From NCBI GenBank assembly GCA_009841405.1, contig VXLV01000032.1, positions 62,001 through 126,000 on the forward strand: DNA of 64,000 bases. The letters are read 5' to 3'. The DNA is from Chloroflexota bacterium. Lineage in GTDB: Bacteria > Chloroflexota > Anaerolineae > Aggregatilineales > Phototrophicaceae. Both the position numbers and the translations under genes were made by a program. The notes under the pieces are model-generated. The model had not been told where the DNA came from. It ran no database searches and saw only the letters and a list, made by a program, of their open reading frames with translations. Positions 8,547 through 16,458 of this stretch are shown one piece after another; position 1 is the first letter of the stretch, and each line of letters starts with the position of its first letter.

Positions 8547-9815
8547 GTGAAGATTAAGGCAGTTATTTTGGCGGGCGGCAAAGGCACGCGCCTGGGCGTC
8601 TTGACCATCAAGCGCGCCAAGCCGGCCGTGCCTTTTGGCGGCAAGTATCGGATCATTGATTTTGCGCTGAGCAATTGCGTCAATTCCAACGTCTTTGATG
8701 TGCTCGTACTGACACAGTATCGTCCGCACAGCCTGAACGATCACATCGGCAAGGGCCGGCCCTGGGACCTGGACCGCTCCTTCACCGGCGGCGTGCGAAT
8801 GCTGCAACCCTTTCAGGGCAGCTTTGATACCGACTGGTACGCGGGCACGGCGGACGCGGTCGCCCAGAATCTCAATTTCGTGCGCCAGGGCCGGCCGGAG
8901 TTTGTGCTGATTTTGTCCGGCGATCATATCTACGAGATGGACTACGATATGCTGGTGCAGTATCACCGCGACAAGGGCGCCGACGCCACGGTCTGCACGA
9001 TCCGCGTGCCGCTGGACGAAGCCAGCCGCTTTGGCATTGTCGACACGGACAAAGATCTGCGCGTGGTTGATTTCGTCGAAAAGCCGGCGGCGCCCCCCGG
9101 CAATCTGGCCAATATGGGCGTTTACGTCTTCGACTATTCGGTGCTGGAACGCGTGCTGCTGGAAGACCACCTTGATCCGGCTTCAGAGCATGACTTTGGC
9201 AAGAATATCCTGCCAAAGATGGTGGCGGACCACATGAACATTTTCGCCTATCCCTACGGCGGTTACTGGATCGACGTCGGCACGATCGACGCTTATTGGG
9301 AAGCGCACATGGATCTTCTCTCGAGCCCGCCATCGCTCAACCTGAACGACCGCACCTGGGTGATTCACACGCGCAGCGAAGAGCGGCCGCCGGTGCGCAT
9401 CGGCGCGGACACAAACATCATCGACAGCATGATCACCGATGGCTCGGTCATTGGCGCCGGCGCGGTGATCGAACGGTCGATCCTTTCGCCGGGCGTCTTC
9501 GTCGGGCCCGGCGCAGTCATCCGCGAGTCGGTCATTTTGAATGACGCCTATATTGAAGCGGGCGCCCGTATTGACCGGGCGCTGGTGGACAAAATCGCGG
9601 TCATCGGCAAGAACGCGCGCGTGGGCTCCTGGCAGGATATGGGCGACTTGAAGATCACTAGTGTGGGCAAAAATTCGCGCATTCCGCCAGAATTCACAAT
9701 CGGCGCGGGCTCGATCGTCGGCGCGGATTGCACGCATGATAGCTTCGTCGGTTTCAGCGATATGACCGTGCCGCCGGGCAGCGATGTCGAATTCGCTAAC
9801 AGAGTACGAAGATAG
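8547..9815 (+). CDS. glgC: Glucose-1-phosphate adenylyltransferase (ADP-glucose pyrophosphorylase)
   Basis: 422 aa from a GTG start with AAGGAG 6 bases upstream, inside the end of glgA. It makes ADP-glucose and PPi from ATP and glucose-1-phosphate, the committed step of glycogen synthesis. Visible motifs are the nucleotidyltransferase start AVILAGGKGTRLGVLT, KPAVPFGGKYRIIDF, the catalytic LSGDHIYEMDY, and VDFVEKP and GYWIDVGTID around the glucose-1-P site. A left-handed beta-helix domain follows from about 290 (repeats such as GSVIGAGAVIERSILSPG). Bacterial enzymes of this type are usually allosterically controlled by glycolytic intermediates. Confidence 0.97.
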   Translation: MKIKAVILAGGKGTRLGVLTIKRAKPAVPFGGKYRIIDFALSNCVNSNVFDVLVLTQYRPHSLNDHIGKGRPWDLDRSFTGGVRMLQPFQGSFDTDWYAGTADAVAQNLNFVRQGRPEFVLILSGDHIYEMDYDMLVQYHRDKGADATVCTIRVPLDEASRFGIVDTDKDLRVVDFVEKPAAPPGNLANMGVYVFDYSVLERVLLEDHLDPASEHDFGKNILPKMVADHMNIFAYPYGGYWIDVGTIDAYWEAHMDLLSSPPSLNLNDRTWVIHTRSEERPPVRIGADTNIIDSMITDGSVIGAGAVIERSILSPGVFVGPGAVIRESVILNDAYIEAGARIDRALVDKIAVIGKNARVGSWQDMGDLKITSVGKNSRIPPEFTIGAGSIVGADCTHDSFVGFSDMTVPPGSDVEFANRVRR

Positions 9816-9872
9816 ACCCGCCGGTTTGACGCAGCGCCCGGGCGAAACCCGCGCGGGCAGAAAGGACAGGAC

Positions 9873-10652
9873 ATGGGCAAGATCAAAGTAGGCGTGCAAC
9901 TGCATCCGCAGCATGTCAGCTACGCCGCTTACGCCGAGGCGGTGCAAGAGTCGGAAGCGCTAGGCGTTGACTCAATCTGGAATTGGGATCATTTCTTCCC
10001 GCTTTATGGCGAGGCCGACGGCGATCACTTTGAATGCTGGACGCTGCTGACCGCCATGGCCACGCTGACGACCCGCGCTGAAGTCGGCGCCCTGGTCACC
10101 TGTAACAGCTACCGCAATCCGGCGCTGTTGACGCACATGGCAAAGACGGTGGATCACATCAGCGGCGGTCGGCTGATCTTGGGAATCGGCGCGGGCTGGT
10201 TTGAGAGGGACTATGAGGATTTCGGCTATGAATTCGGCACGGCGGGCAGCCGCCTGCGCGATCTGGGCGAGGCGCTGCCGATCATCAAGGCGCGCATGAG
10301 CAAGGAGGTCCCTCCGCCCGTTCGCAATCCCATACCCATCATGATCGGCGGCGGCGGGGAGAAGGTTACGCTGAAGCTTACCGCGCGGCATGCCGACCTT
10401 TGGAACGGTTTCGGCCCGCCCGATGTTTTCGCGCATAAATGCCGCGTGCTCGACTCATGGTGCGCGGAAATCGGCCGCGACCCGGCTGAGATCGAGCGCA
10501 CCGTGTCGCTGACCGACGAGGGCGACATTCCCGACAATCTCGACGCCTATGCGGAAGCGGGCTGCACGCACTTCATCATGATGACCAGGGTCCCGCCCGA
10601 TTACGAGAAGGTGAAAGAGCTGGTCGCCTGGCGCGATCGCGTAAACGGCTGA
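9873..10652 (+). CDS. LLM-class (luciferase-like) F420/FMN-dependent oxidoreductase
   Basis: 259 aa, start ATG 9873 with AAAGGAC upstream. It is a bacterial-luciferase-like TIM barrel, with an N-terminal strand KVGVQLHPQ, SIWNWDHFFPLYG, VTCNSYRNPALLTHMAKTVDHISGGRLILGIGAGW and IPIMIGGGGEKVTLKLTARHADLWN. The last two segments are hallmark flavin- or F420-phosphate-binding loops. These enzymes carry out hydride-transfer oxidations or reductions with F420 or FMN; the substrate is not predictable. At 259 residues it is shorter than the usual 300-340. It follows glgC by 57 bases on the same strand, but no functional link to glycogen is evident. Confidence 0.88.
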   Translation: MGKIKVGVQLHPQHVSYAAYAEAVQESEALGVDSIWNWDHFFPLYGEADGDHFECWTLLTAMATLTTRAEVGALVTCNSYRNPALLTHMAKTVDHISGGRLILGIGAGWFERDYEDFGYEFGTAGSRLRDLGEALPIIKARMSKEVPPPVRNPIPIMIGGGGEKVTLKLTARHADLWNGFGPPDVFAHKCRVLDSWCAEIGRDPAEIERTVSLTDEGDIPDNLDAYAEAGCTHFIMMTRVPPDYEKVKELVAWRDRVNG

Positions 10653-10695
10653 GGAAATCTCGGCTGGTCTCCGCGAGGGAGGCCTGCCAGACGTT

Positions 10696-10989
10696 TCAGG
10701 TAGTCACGACGCAGTTGTCGCTGCCGTGGGGATTTGGCGCGTATTGGTCGGCCTGGGCGTCGTTGATCCAGTTTTCGCCGTTCACCAGGTAGCGAAATTC
10801 GTGACGCGCGCCCGGGTCAAAGACGCAACTGGCCATATAGCGGCCATTTTTTAGCCGCCGCATGGGATGCACGTTCGTGTCCCAGTCGTTGAAGCTGCCG
10901 ACCAGGTGAACCGATTCTACTTCCGCCATGGCTTCGGTGTAGAAGCTTACATGGAAGTAGCCGTCTTTGCGCAGCGTCTTCTTTATCAT
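10696..10989 (-). CDS. Stand-alone CBM48 / isoamylase-type early-set domain protein (copy A)
   Basis: 97 aa consisting of essentially one glycogen-binding-type E-set domain: VHLVGSFNDWDTNVHPMRRLKNGRYMASCVFDPGARHEFRYLVNGENWINDAQAD. This is the AMPK-beta/isoamylase N-terminal fold, with the typical GxFNxW and F(R)YLVxG...D strings. No catalytic domain is attached and none follows. It lies 2 bases downstream of a close paralogue (10992-11288). Both are read away from the glucan phosphorylase gene, and they are convergent with the LLM gene. By context it likely binds glycogen or a glycogen enzyme in the cytoplasm; no signal peptide is seen. Confidence 0.85.
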   Translation of the reverse strand: MIKKTLRKDGYFHVSFYTEAMAEVESVHLVGSFNDWDTNVHPMRRLKNGRYMASCVFDPGARHEFRYLVNGENWINDAQADQYAPNPHGSDNCVVTT

Positions 10990-10991
10990 CG

Positions 10992-11288
10992 CTATACCTC
11001 GACTACTGAGTTGTCTCCGCTAAAGGGATTGGGGACGTATTGGTCGGCGGCCCTATCGTTGTGCCAGTCGCTGTTGTCGATGAGATAGCGGAACTCGAAT
11101 TGGCGATCAAGCGGCAGTTCGATGGTGGTCTTGAAGCGACCGTCCTTTAGCGGTTTCATCGGCGTGGCCGATTCGTCCCATGCGTTGAAGTCGCCGACCA
11201 GCGCGACATTTTCCGCGTCAAGCTCGCGCGCCGTATAGAAGCTCACCTGGCAGGCGGGCTTGCTTTTCAGATATCGTTTCTTCAGCAT
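10992..11288 (-). CDS. Stand-alone CBM48 / isoamylase-type early-set domain protein (copy B)
   Basis: 98 aa, with an AAGAGGACAC ribosome site before ATG 11288. It has the same single-domain layout as the neighbour: VALVGDFNAWDESATPMKPLKDGRFKTTIELPLDRQFEFRYLIDNSDWHNDRAADQYVPNP. The pair share the GxFNxWD, LK(N/D)GR, EFRYL and DQY(A/V)PNP positions and differ elsewhere, so they are an old tandem duplication rather than a recent copy. The N-terminus (MLKKRYLKSKPACQVSFY) is basic. It is the first gene of the two-gene unit and is divergent from the glucan phosphorylase gene across 321 bases. Confidence 0.85.
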   Translation of the reverse strand: MLKKRYLKSKPACQVSFYTARELDAENVALVGDFNAWDESATPMKPLKDGRFKTTIELPLDRQFEFRYLIDNSDWHNDRAADQYVPNPFSGDNSVVEV

Positions 11289-11609
11289 GTGTCCTCTTGT
11301 GTGATTTCGTGGACAAACTGTGCAAACGCGAATTTATCTTATCGTATCATACCCGAAATGCGTAGAGTAGCGAAACCGCCGTATTCGCCGGGATGCGACG
11401 GGCGGCAGCGTGTATCAGCAACTGTATGTGTTGCGGGTAGCGGGCGTCTCGGCGAGACGCCCCTACATAATTTGACCGTTGCGCTGCAGACTGCGTCGCC
11501 GCTATAGCGCTTTGAATCGCCGCAAAGCACAATTCAATTGTCGGCGCTAAAGCGCTACAATCCGCCGTTTGAAGCGCTGACATACACGAAAGACACATAG
11601 GAGACGACA
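11289..11609. other. Intergenic region between CBM48 genes and glucan phosphorylase
   Basis: No gene is seen. It contains a perfect palindromic hairpin (11442-11462), several short palindromic words around AGCGCT/CGCTATAGCG (about 11500-11565), and a plus-strand TACAAT (11557-11562) that could be the -10 of the phosphorylase promoter, without a good -35. Confidence 0.4.
11442..11462. repeat. Perfect 9-bp palindromic hairpin
   Basis: GGGCGTCTC, loop GGC, GAGACGCCC: a perfect 9-bp stem, flanked by GTAGC and CTACA so that the symmetry almost extends. There is no T-run, so it is unlikely to be a terminator. It resembles short REP-like intergenic palindromes. No second copy was noticed in this window. 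Confidence 0.6.
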
Positions 11610-14177
11610 ATGGTACAGCCGGTCGCCAGGGTTAATGTAGCGCCGAGACTTCCCGAACAGCTGCGGCGATTGCACGAGTTGGCGTACAATTTGTGCTGGG
11701 CTTGGGATCATGAAGCGATTTCGCTTTTTCGGCGCCTGGACCCGGATCTCTGGGAAGAGACAAATCACAACCCCGAGTGGATGCTGGGGCTGATGGACCA
11801 GGGCCGGCTAAACGCCTTGGTTGACGATTCGTCTTTCATGGCGCATTACGCCCGCGTCTGCCAGGCCTACGACGAATACATGCGCGCGGAGGACAGTTGG
11901 TTCGCGCGGCGTTTCGGGCACTTGCAGCGCCCGCCAGTCATCGCTTACTTTTCGATGGAATTCGGCCTGACGGAGTGCTTGCAGAATTATTCCGGCGGCT
12001 TGGGCGTGCTCAGCGGCGACCACCTCAAGAGCGCCAGCGATTTGAATATTCCCCTGGTAGGCGTCGGCATTCTCTATCAGGAGGGTTATTTCCAGCAATA
12101 CCTGAACACTGACGGCTATCAGCTGGAGTCTTACCCGCTGAACGATTACGCGCATTTGCCCGTGAAGTTGCAGACGGACGCCGACGGCGCGCCGGTAAAG
12201 ATAACCGTTCCCTTGCCCGGACGCGATTTGTTCGCGCAAGTGTGGAAGGTTCAGGTGGGGCGCGTGTCGCTTTATCTGCTCGATACCAATATCAACGAGA
12301 ATACCCGCGCGGAAGACCGCAATCTGACTGACCGTCTCTATGGCGGGGATAGGCGGACGCGCATCCGGCAGGAGATGCTGTTGGGCATCGGCGGCGTTCG
12401 GCTGCTGCGCGCCTTGGGCATCGAAGCGGACATCTATCACATGAACGAGGGGCACTCGGCCTTTCTTCTGCTGGAGCGGATTCGCCGCAGCATGCGCGAG
12501 GACGGCCTGGACTTCGAACAGGCGAAAGCGCTGACGGCGGCCAGCAGCGTCTTCACGGTTCACACGCCGATGCCGGCCGGTTTGGAGCGTTTTGACTTCG
12601 ACCTGATCGACGAGCATTTCACCGGGTTGATGGCCGAGCTCGGCTTGTCGCGCGAACAGTTACTCGATCTCGGTCGCGAGGATATGGGGCATTACCAACT
12701 GTTCTCCATGTCGGTGATGGCGCTGAACTTGTCATCGGGCGCCAATGGCGTGGCGGAGCTGCATGGGGCGGTTTCGCGCGCGATGTGGAATTGGATGTAT
12801 CCGGGCGTCCCGCAGCACGAAGTGCCGATCGGCGCGATCACCAACGGGATTCACGTGCAGACCTGGGTCAGCCAGGAGATGGCGCAGCTTTTTGACCGCT
12901 ACCTCGACCCGGCCTGGCGCGAGGAAGAATCGCGCCCGGAAGTGTGGGCTGGGGTGAGGAGCATTCCGGACGCGGAGTTGTGGCGCACGCACGTCCGCCG
13001 CCGCGAACGGCTGGTGGCTTTCGCGCGCGAGCGCTTGCGCCTGCAGTTGCAGCGGCGCGGCATGTCGCAGACGGAGATTGAGTCCGCCGATGAGGCGCTG
13101 AATCCGGACGCGCTGACGATTGGCTTTGCGCGGCGGTTCGCCACCTACAAGCGCGCGACCCTGATTTTTCGCGATTTGGGGCGGCTGCGCCGGCTGGTCA
13201 CCGATGCCGACCGCCCGGTGCAATTCATCTTCGCGGGCAAAGCGCATCCGCACGACAATGAAGGTAAGGAATTCATCCGCACGATTGTTAATGTCGCCCG
13301 CGATCACGACTTCCGACATTCGGTGGTATTCCTCGAAAACTACGACATGAATGTCGCGCGCTACATGGTGCAGGGCGTCGATGTCTGGCTGAATACGCCG
13401 CGCCGCCCCAAGGAGGCCAGCGGCACCAGCGGCATGAAGGTCATCTACAACGGGGGCTTGAATTGCAGCATTCCCGACGGCTGGTGGGCCGAGGCTTACG
13501 CGCCGGATGTCGGCTGGTCAATCGGGCATGGCGAAGAATATCCGGAGGAAGACTGGGCGCACCAGGATTACGTCGAAAGCCAGGCGCTTTACAACCTGCT
13601 GGAGCAAGACATCGTGCCGCTCTTTTACGGTCAGCCGCGCGGCAGTCTGCCGCGTGAATGGATCCGCCGCGTCAAACGCAGCATGACGTCGCTGGCGCCG
13701 CGCTTCAATACGCATCGAATGGTGCAGCAATACGCGGAAACGCTCTACCTGCCGCGCTTCGCGGTCAGCCAGTCCATGACCCGGGATGGGTTCGCCGGCG
13801 CCGACGACTTCGTCAATTGGACGCGGATACTTGACCACGTTTGGCACGAGGTGAAGATCCTGGATGTCGACATCCGCGATGGCGATGTTGAAGTGGGCAG
13901 CCGGACCGATATCCACGCCCGCGTAGTTCTGGGCCGGCTGCGCCCGCAAGACGTTAGCGTGCAACTTTATTATGGCATGCTGGACAGCGCCGGCAATATC
14001 CGCGACGGGCAGTCCATCGACATGTACGTTCAAAGCGAGAATGGCGAGGGCGTCCACACATTTACGGCGGAGCACGTCTTCCAGCTCACCGGCAACGTCG
14101 GCTTCTCCGTGCGAATCTTGCCGTTTCATGATTATCTGCATACATCGTTCGTGCCGCACAAGATCGTCTGGGCATGA
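11610..14177 (+). CDS. glgP: Alpha-glucan phosphorylase, DUF3417-type (GT35)
   Basis: 855 aa, ATG 11610 with AGGAGA upstream. It opens with the DUF3417 domain (LRRLHELAYNLCWAWDHEA), found in the phosphorylase branch common in archaea, thermophiles and actinobacteria. The phosphorylase core follows: IAYFSMEFGLTECLQNYSGGLG, FHMNEGHSAF-like IYHMNEGHSAFL, TNGIHVQTW, and RPKEASGTSGMK, where Lys610 is the expected pyridoxal-phosphate lysine. The enzyme releases glucose-1-phosphate from alpha-1,4-glucans using phosphate. It is divergent from the CBM48 pair and downstream of glgA-glgC, placing synthesis and breakdown together. A second, classical-type phosphorylase is at 54794-57271. Confidence 0.93.
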   Translation: MVQPVARVNVAPRLPEQLRRLHELAYNLCWAWDHEAISLFRRLDPDLWEETNHNPEWMLGLMDQGRLNALVDDSSFMAHYARVCQAYDEYMRAEDSWFARRFGHLQRPPVIAYFSMEFGLTECLQNYSGGLGVLSGDHLKSASDLNIPLVGVGILYQEGYFQQYLNTDGYQLESYPLNDYAHLPVKLQTDADGAPVKITVPLPGRDLFAQVWKVQVGRVSLYLLDTNINENTRAEDRNLTDRLYGGDRRTRIRQEMLLGIGGVRLLRALGIEADIYHMNEGHSAFLLLERIRRSMREDGLDFEQAKALTAASSVFTVHTPMPAGLERFDFDLIDEHFTGLMAELGLSREQLLDLGREDMGHYQLFSMSVMALNLSSGANGVAELHGAVSRAMWNWMYPGVPQHEVPIGAITNGIHVQTWVSQEMAQLFDRYLDPAWREEESRPEVWAGVRSIPDAELWRTHVRRRERLVAFARERLRLQLQRRGMSQTEIESADEALNPDALTIGFARRFATYKRATLIFRDLGRLRRLVTDADRPVQFIFAGKAHPHDNEGKEFIRTIVNVARDHDFRHSVVFLENYDMNVARYMVQGVDVWLNTPRRPKEASGTSGMKVIYNGGLNCSIPDGWWAEAYAPDVGWSIGHGEEYPEEDWAHQDYVESQALYNLLEQDIVPLFYGQPRGSLPREWIRRVKRSMTSLAPRFNTHRMVQQYAETLYLPRFAVSQSMTRDGFAGADDFVNWTRILDHVWHEVKILDVDIRDGDVEVGSRTDIHARVVLGRLRPQDVSVQLYYGMLDSAGNIRDGQSIDMYVQSENGEGVHTFTAEHVFQLTGNVGFSVRILPFHDYLHTSFVPHKIVWA

Positions 14178-14213
14178 GCGGGCGCGCGTCCGCGGCCTGC
14201 AGCCCGCCGCGCA

Positions 14214-14242
14214 TTGACCGAACATCAGGCTTCTACTACAAT
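14214..14242 (+). promoter_or_regulatory. Strong sigma70-type promoter for miaB
   Basis: TTGACC (14214-14219), a 17-base spacer and TACAAT (14237-14242): 5/6 matches in each hexamer. The predicted start of transcription is near 14249, about 23 bases before the miaB ATG. Confidence 0.7.
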
Positions 14243-14271
14243 AGACGCGCATTCAACAGGTGAAGCAAGCC

Positions 14272-15648
14272 ATGCAATATCATATCTGGACCCTCGGCTG
14301 TCAGATGAATGTGGCCGATTCGCAATTGCTGGCCTCCGAGCTGGAGAAGCTGGGACATAGCGCAACGCCGAACGGCGACGCCGCCGATATCATGATCGTC
14401 AATACCTGTGTCGTGCGGCAGAGCGCCGAAGACAAGGGGCTGGGACGGCTGCATTTGCTGGGCAAGATCAAGGCGGCCCAGCCCGACAAGGTGATCGGCG
14501 TGATGGGCTGCATGGTCGGAGTGCGCGACCCGCTTTGGATGCGGCAGCGCTTGCCCTTTGTTGATGTCTTCATGCCGCCGTCGGATCCCGCGCCCATGGT
14601 CGACTTCCTCAGGGAACGCCGGGACGAAGCGAGCGCGCTTGAACATGAAACAAGGGCGCGCGCATCGCGGGACGCATTGCAAGACGGCGAGTTGGTCCTG
14701 CCCTTGCACGAGCGCGGCCAGCTGGTCAGCGCCCACGTGCCGGTCGTCTATGGTTGTTCGCATGCCTGTACCTTCTGCATCATTCCTTTCCGGCGCGGCA
14801 TCGAGCGCAGCCGGCGCGTCGGCGAGATCGTGGCGCAGGCGCGCAGCCTGGCGCAGCAAGGCGTCAAAGAGATTACGCTATTGGGCCAAATCGTCGATCG
14901 TTACGGCAAAGACATCCCCGACGGGCCCGACCTGGCTGACCTGCTGCGCATCGTGCATGAGGTCGCCGAAGATGCGGGCCTGGAGCGGATTCGCTTCTTG
15001 ACCAGCCATCCGAATTGGATGACCGAGAAGCTGCTCAAAACTGTCGCTGAATTGCCGCGCGTCATGCCCCATATTGAAGTTCCGATCCAGGCCGGGGACG
15101 ACGACGTGCTCGCGCGAATGCGGCGCGGCTACACCGCCGATCAGTATCGCAAGCTGGTGGACAAGATCCGCCGGATCATCCCGCAGGTCGCGATTCACAC
15201 TGATATCATCGTCGGCTTCCCGGGCGAAACTCGCGAGCAGTTCATGCGGACATACCGGGTGCTGGAAGAGCTAAAGCTGGACAAGGCGCATTTGGCGCGC
15301 TACAGCCCGCGGCCGCAGACCGTCAGTCAGCGGCGCATGGCGGACGATGTGCCCGACGCCGAAAAGCGCGAGCGGCACAAGCTGCTGGAAGAATTGCAAG
15401 CGCGCGTGGTTGCCGAGATTAATTCGCAGTATCTCGGCCAAGCCGTCGAAGTCTTGGTGGAAGAGAAACACCGGGGCCGCTGGCGGGCGCGCACACCGCA
15501 AAACAAGCTGGTCTTCTTTGAAGCCGACGGCGATTGGAAGGGGCGTCTGGCGCAGGTTGAAGTGACGTGGACGGGCCCCTGGAGCATGCAGGCGCGCTTG
15601 CCTGCGCCGCAGAAAATGGCCGAACCCCTGCTGGTTGTCGCCGGTTGA
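14272..15648 (+). CDS. miaB: tRNA-2-methylthio-N6-dimethylallyladenosine synthase
   Basis: 458 aa from ATG 14272, with AGGTGA 8 bases upstream; a GTG at 14260 is less well placed. It is a radical-SAM methylthiotransferase acting on i6A37 of tRNAs. The N-terminal UPF0004 domain has its three cluster-binding cysteines (C10 in TLGCQMN, C46 in NTCVV, and the Cys in VMGCMVG). The radical-SAM CxxxCxxC is C162-C166-C169 (GCSHACTFCIIPFRRG). HTDIIVGFPGET follows, and a C-terminal TRAM domain (about 395-450). The second Fe-S cluster is therefore intact. Its stop overlaps the next start in an ATGA arrangement. MtaB and RimO are related, but the QMN and NTC context favours MiaB. Confidence 0.92.
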   Translation: MQYHIWTLGCQMNVADSQLLASELEKLGHSATPNGDAADIMIVNTCVVRQSAEDKGLGRLHLLGKIKAAQPDKVIGVMGCMVGVRDPLWMRQRLPFVDVFMPPSDPAPMVDFLRERRDEASALEHETRARASRDALQDGELVLPLHERGQLVSAHVPVVYGCSHACTFCIIPFRRGIERSRRVGEIVAQARSLAQQGVKEITLLGQIVDRYGKDIPDGPDLADLLRIVHEVAEDAGLERIRFLTSHPNWMTEKLLKTVAELPRVMPHIEVPIQAGDDDVLARMRRGYTADQYRKLVDKIRRIIPQVAIHTDIIVGFPGETREQFMRTYRVLEELKLDKAHLARYSPRPQTVSQRRMADDVPDAEKRERHKLLEELQARVVAEINSQYLGQAVEVLVEEKHRGRWRARTPQNKLVFFEADGDWKGRLAQVEVTWTGPWSMQARLPAPQKMAEPLLVVAG

Positions 15649-16379
15649 TGATTGCTTGTTGCAGCAGAACAGCGGGCCGCTTTGCCATTCGAGCGCTGTT
15701 CAGCGCCCTCGCGCTGCTGCTGGCGGCATGCAATTTGCAGGGCCGCGCGCCGGATGCGAGCCGGGCGCGCGCGACCCGAACGCCAACCGGACCGCCCGCC
15801 ATACAAATCGCCTCGCCCAAGGGCGGCGATGAATTTGTCATCGGCGAAGAAATCCTCGTCTCTGTGTTGGCCAGCGACAGCATTGGCGTCAATCGCGTCC
15901 AGCTCTTCGTGGACAATCAAATCGTGCGTACGGTTTCGTCCGAGTCTTTGCAGGGCGACCTGGCGCTGCAGGCTATCTTGAATTACCGGCCGCAGCGGCG
16001 CGATTTAGGCGCGATCTCGCTGCGGGCGGTGGCCTATCGCGGCGCGGTGGTCAGCGAGCCGGATGAGATCACGGTGGTCGTGCGCGAATCGCCGGCACAG
16101 GTCCGGTCGACGCCGGCGCAGTCGGGGAATGTGCCGTTCATTCCGGACGATGGCGTCTGCCGCGCGCTGGTCAACGTTGGGCTGAATTTTCGCCAGGGCC
16201 CAAGCACGCGCTACCAAGTCATCACGGTGCTCGCCAGCGGTACTTTGGCCCCGATCACCGGCAGAAACAGCGAGCATAGCTGGCAGCGATTGTCCGTCGG
16301 CGGGCAGGTCGGGTGGGTCAGCGGCGATTACACGACCGAGTACGGCGATTGCGGCGGCATCGCGGTGGTCGCGGGCTGA
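15648..16379 (+). CDS. Lipoprotein with Ig-like and SH3 domains
   Basis: 243 aa from ATG 15648, overlapping the miaB stop by ATGA. The N-terminus is a lipoprotein signal: basic residues, hydrophobic ALFSALALLLAAC, with lipobox Cys28. After a short Thr/Pro linker comes an Ig-like domain (IQIASPKGGDEFVIGEEILVSVLASD), then a bacterial SH3 domain near the C-terminus (VNVGLNFRQGPSTRYQVI, then GTLAPITGR, then WQRLSVGGQVGWVSGDYT). SH3b domains of this type usually bind peptidoglycan or mediate adhesion at the cell surface. The longer open frame back to 15567 lies inside miaB and lacks a lipoprotein-like start. Confidence 0.85.
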   Translation: MIACCSRTAGRFAIRALFSALALLLAACNLQGRAPDASRARATRTPTGPPAIQIASPKGGDEFVIGEEILVSVLASDSIGVNRVQLFVDNQIVRTVSSESLQGDLALQAILNYRPQRRDLGAISLRAVAYRGAVVSEPDEITVVVRESPAQVRSTPAQSGNVPFIPDDGVCRALVNVGLNFRQGPSTRYQVITVLASGTLAPITGRNSEHSWQRLSVGGQVGWVSGDYTTEYGDCGGIAVVAG

Positions 16380-16445
16380 CCCGCGTTTTTCGCTTCGCTT
16401 TCGCCGCTTGTGATAAAATCGTCTGTATGCGCTTCTGACTGAAGT

Positions 16446-16458
16446 TGTGGAATCCACA
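16446..16458. promoter_or_regulatory. Palindrome abutting the start codon of the receiver-fusion gene
   Basis: TGTGGA-A-TCCACA is a perfect 6-bp inverted repeat with a one-base centre, ending directly before ATG 16459 and including the only GGA that could serve as ribosome site. It could be an operator or a site that hides the Shine-Dalgarno. TAAAAT about 30 bases further upstream is a possible -10 box. Confidence 0.35.

Noticed and set aside
15567..15647. Earlier start for the SH3 lipoprotein gene
   Set aside because: That stretch lies inside miaB, and starting at 15648 gives a proper lipoprotein signal with the lipobox Cys at residue 28.
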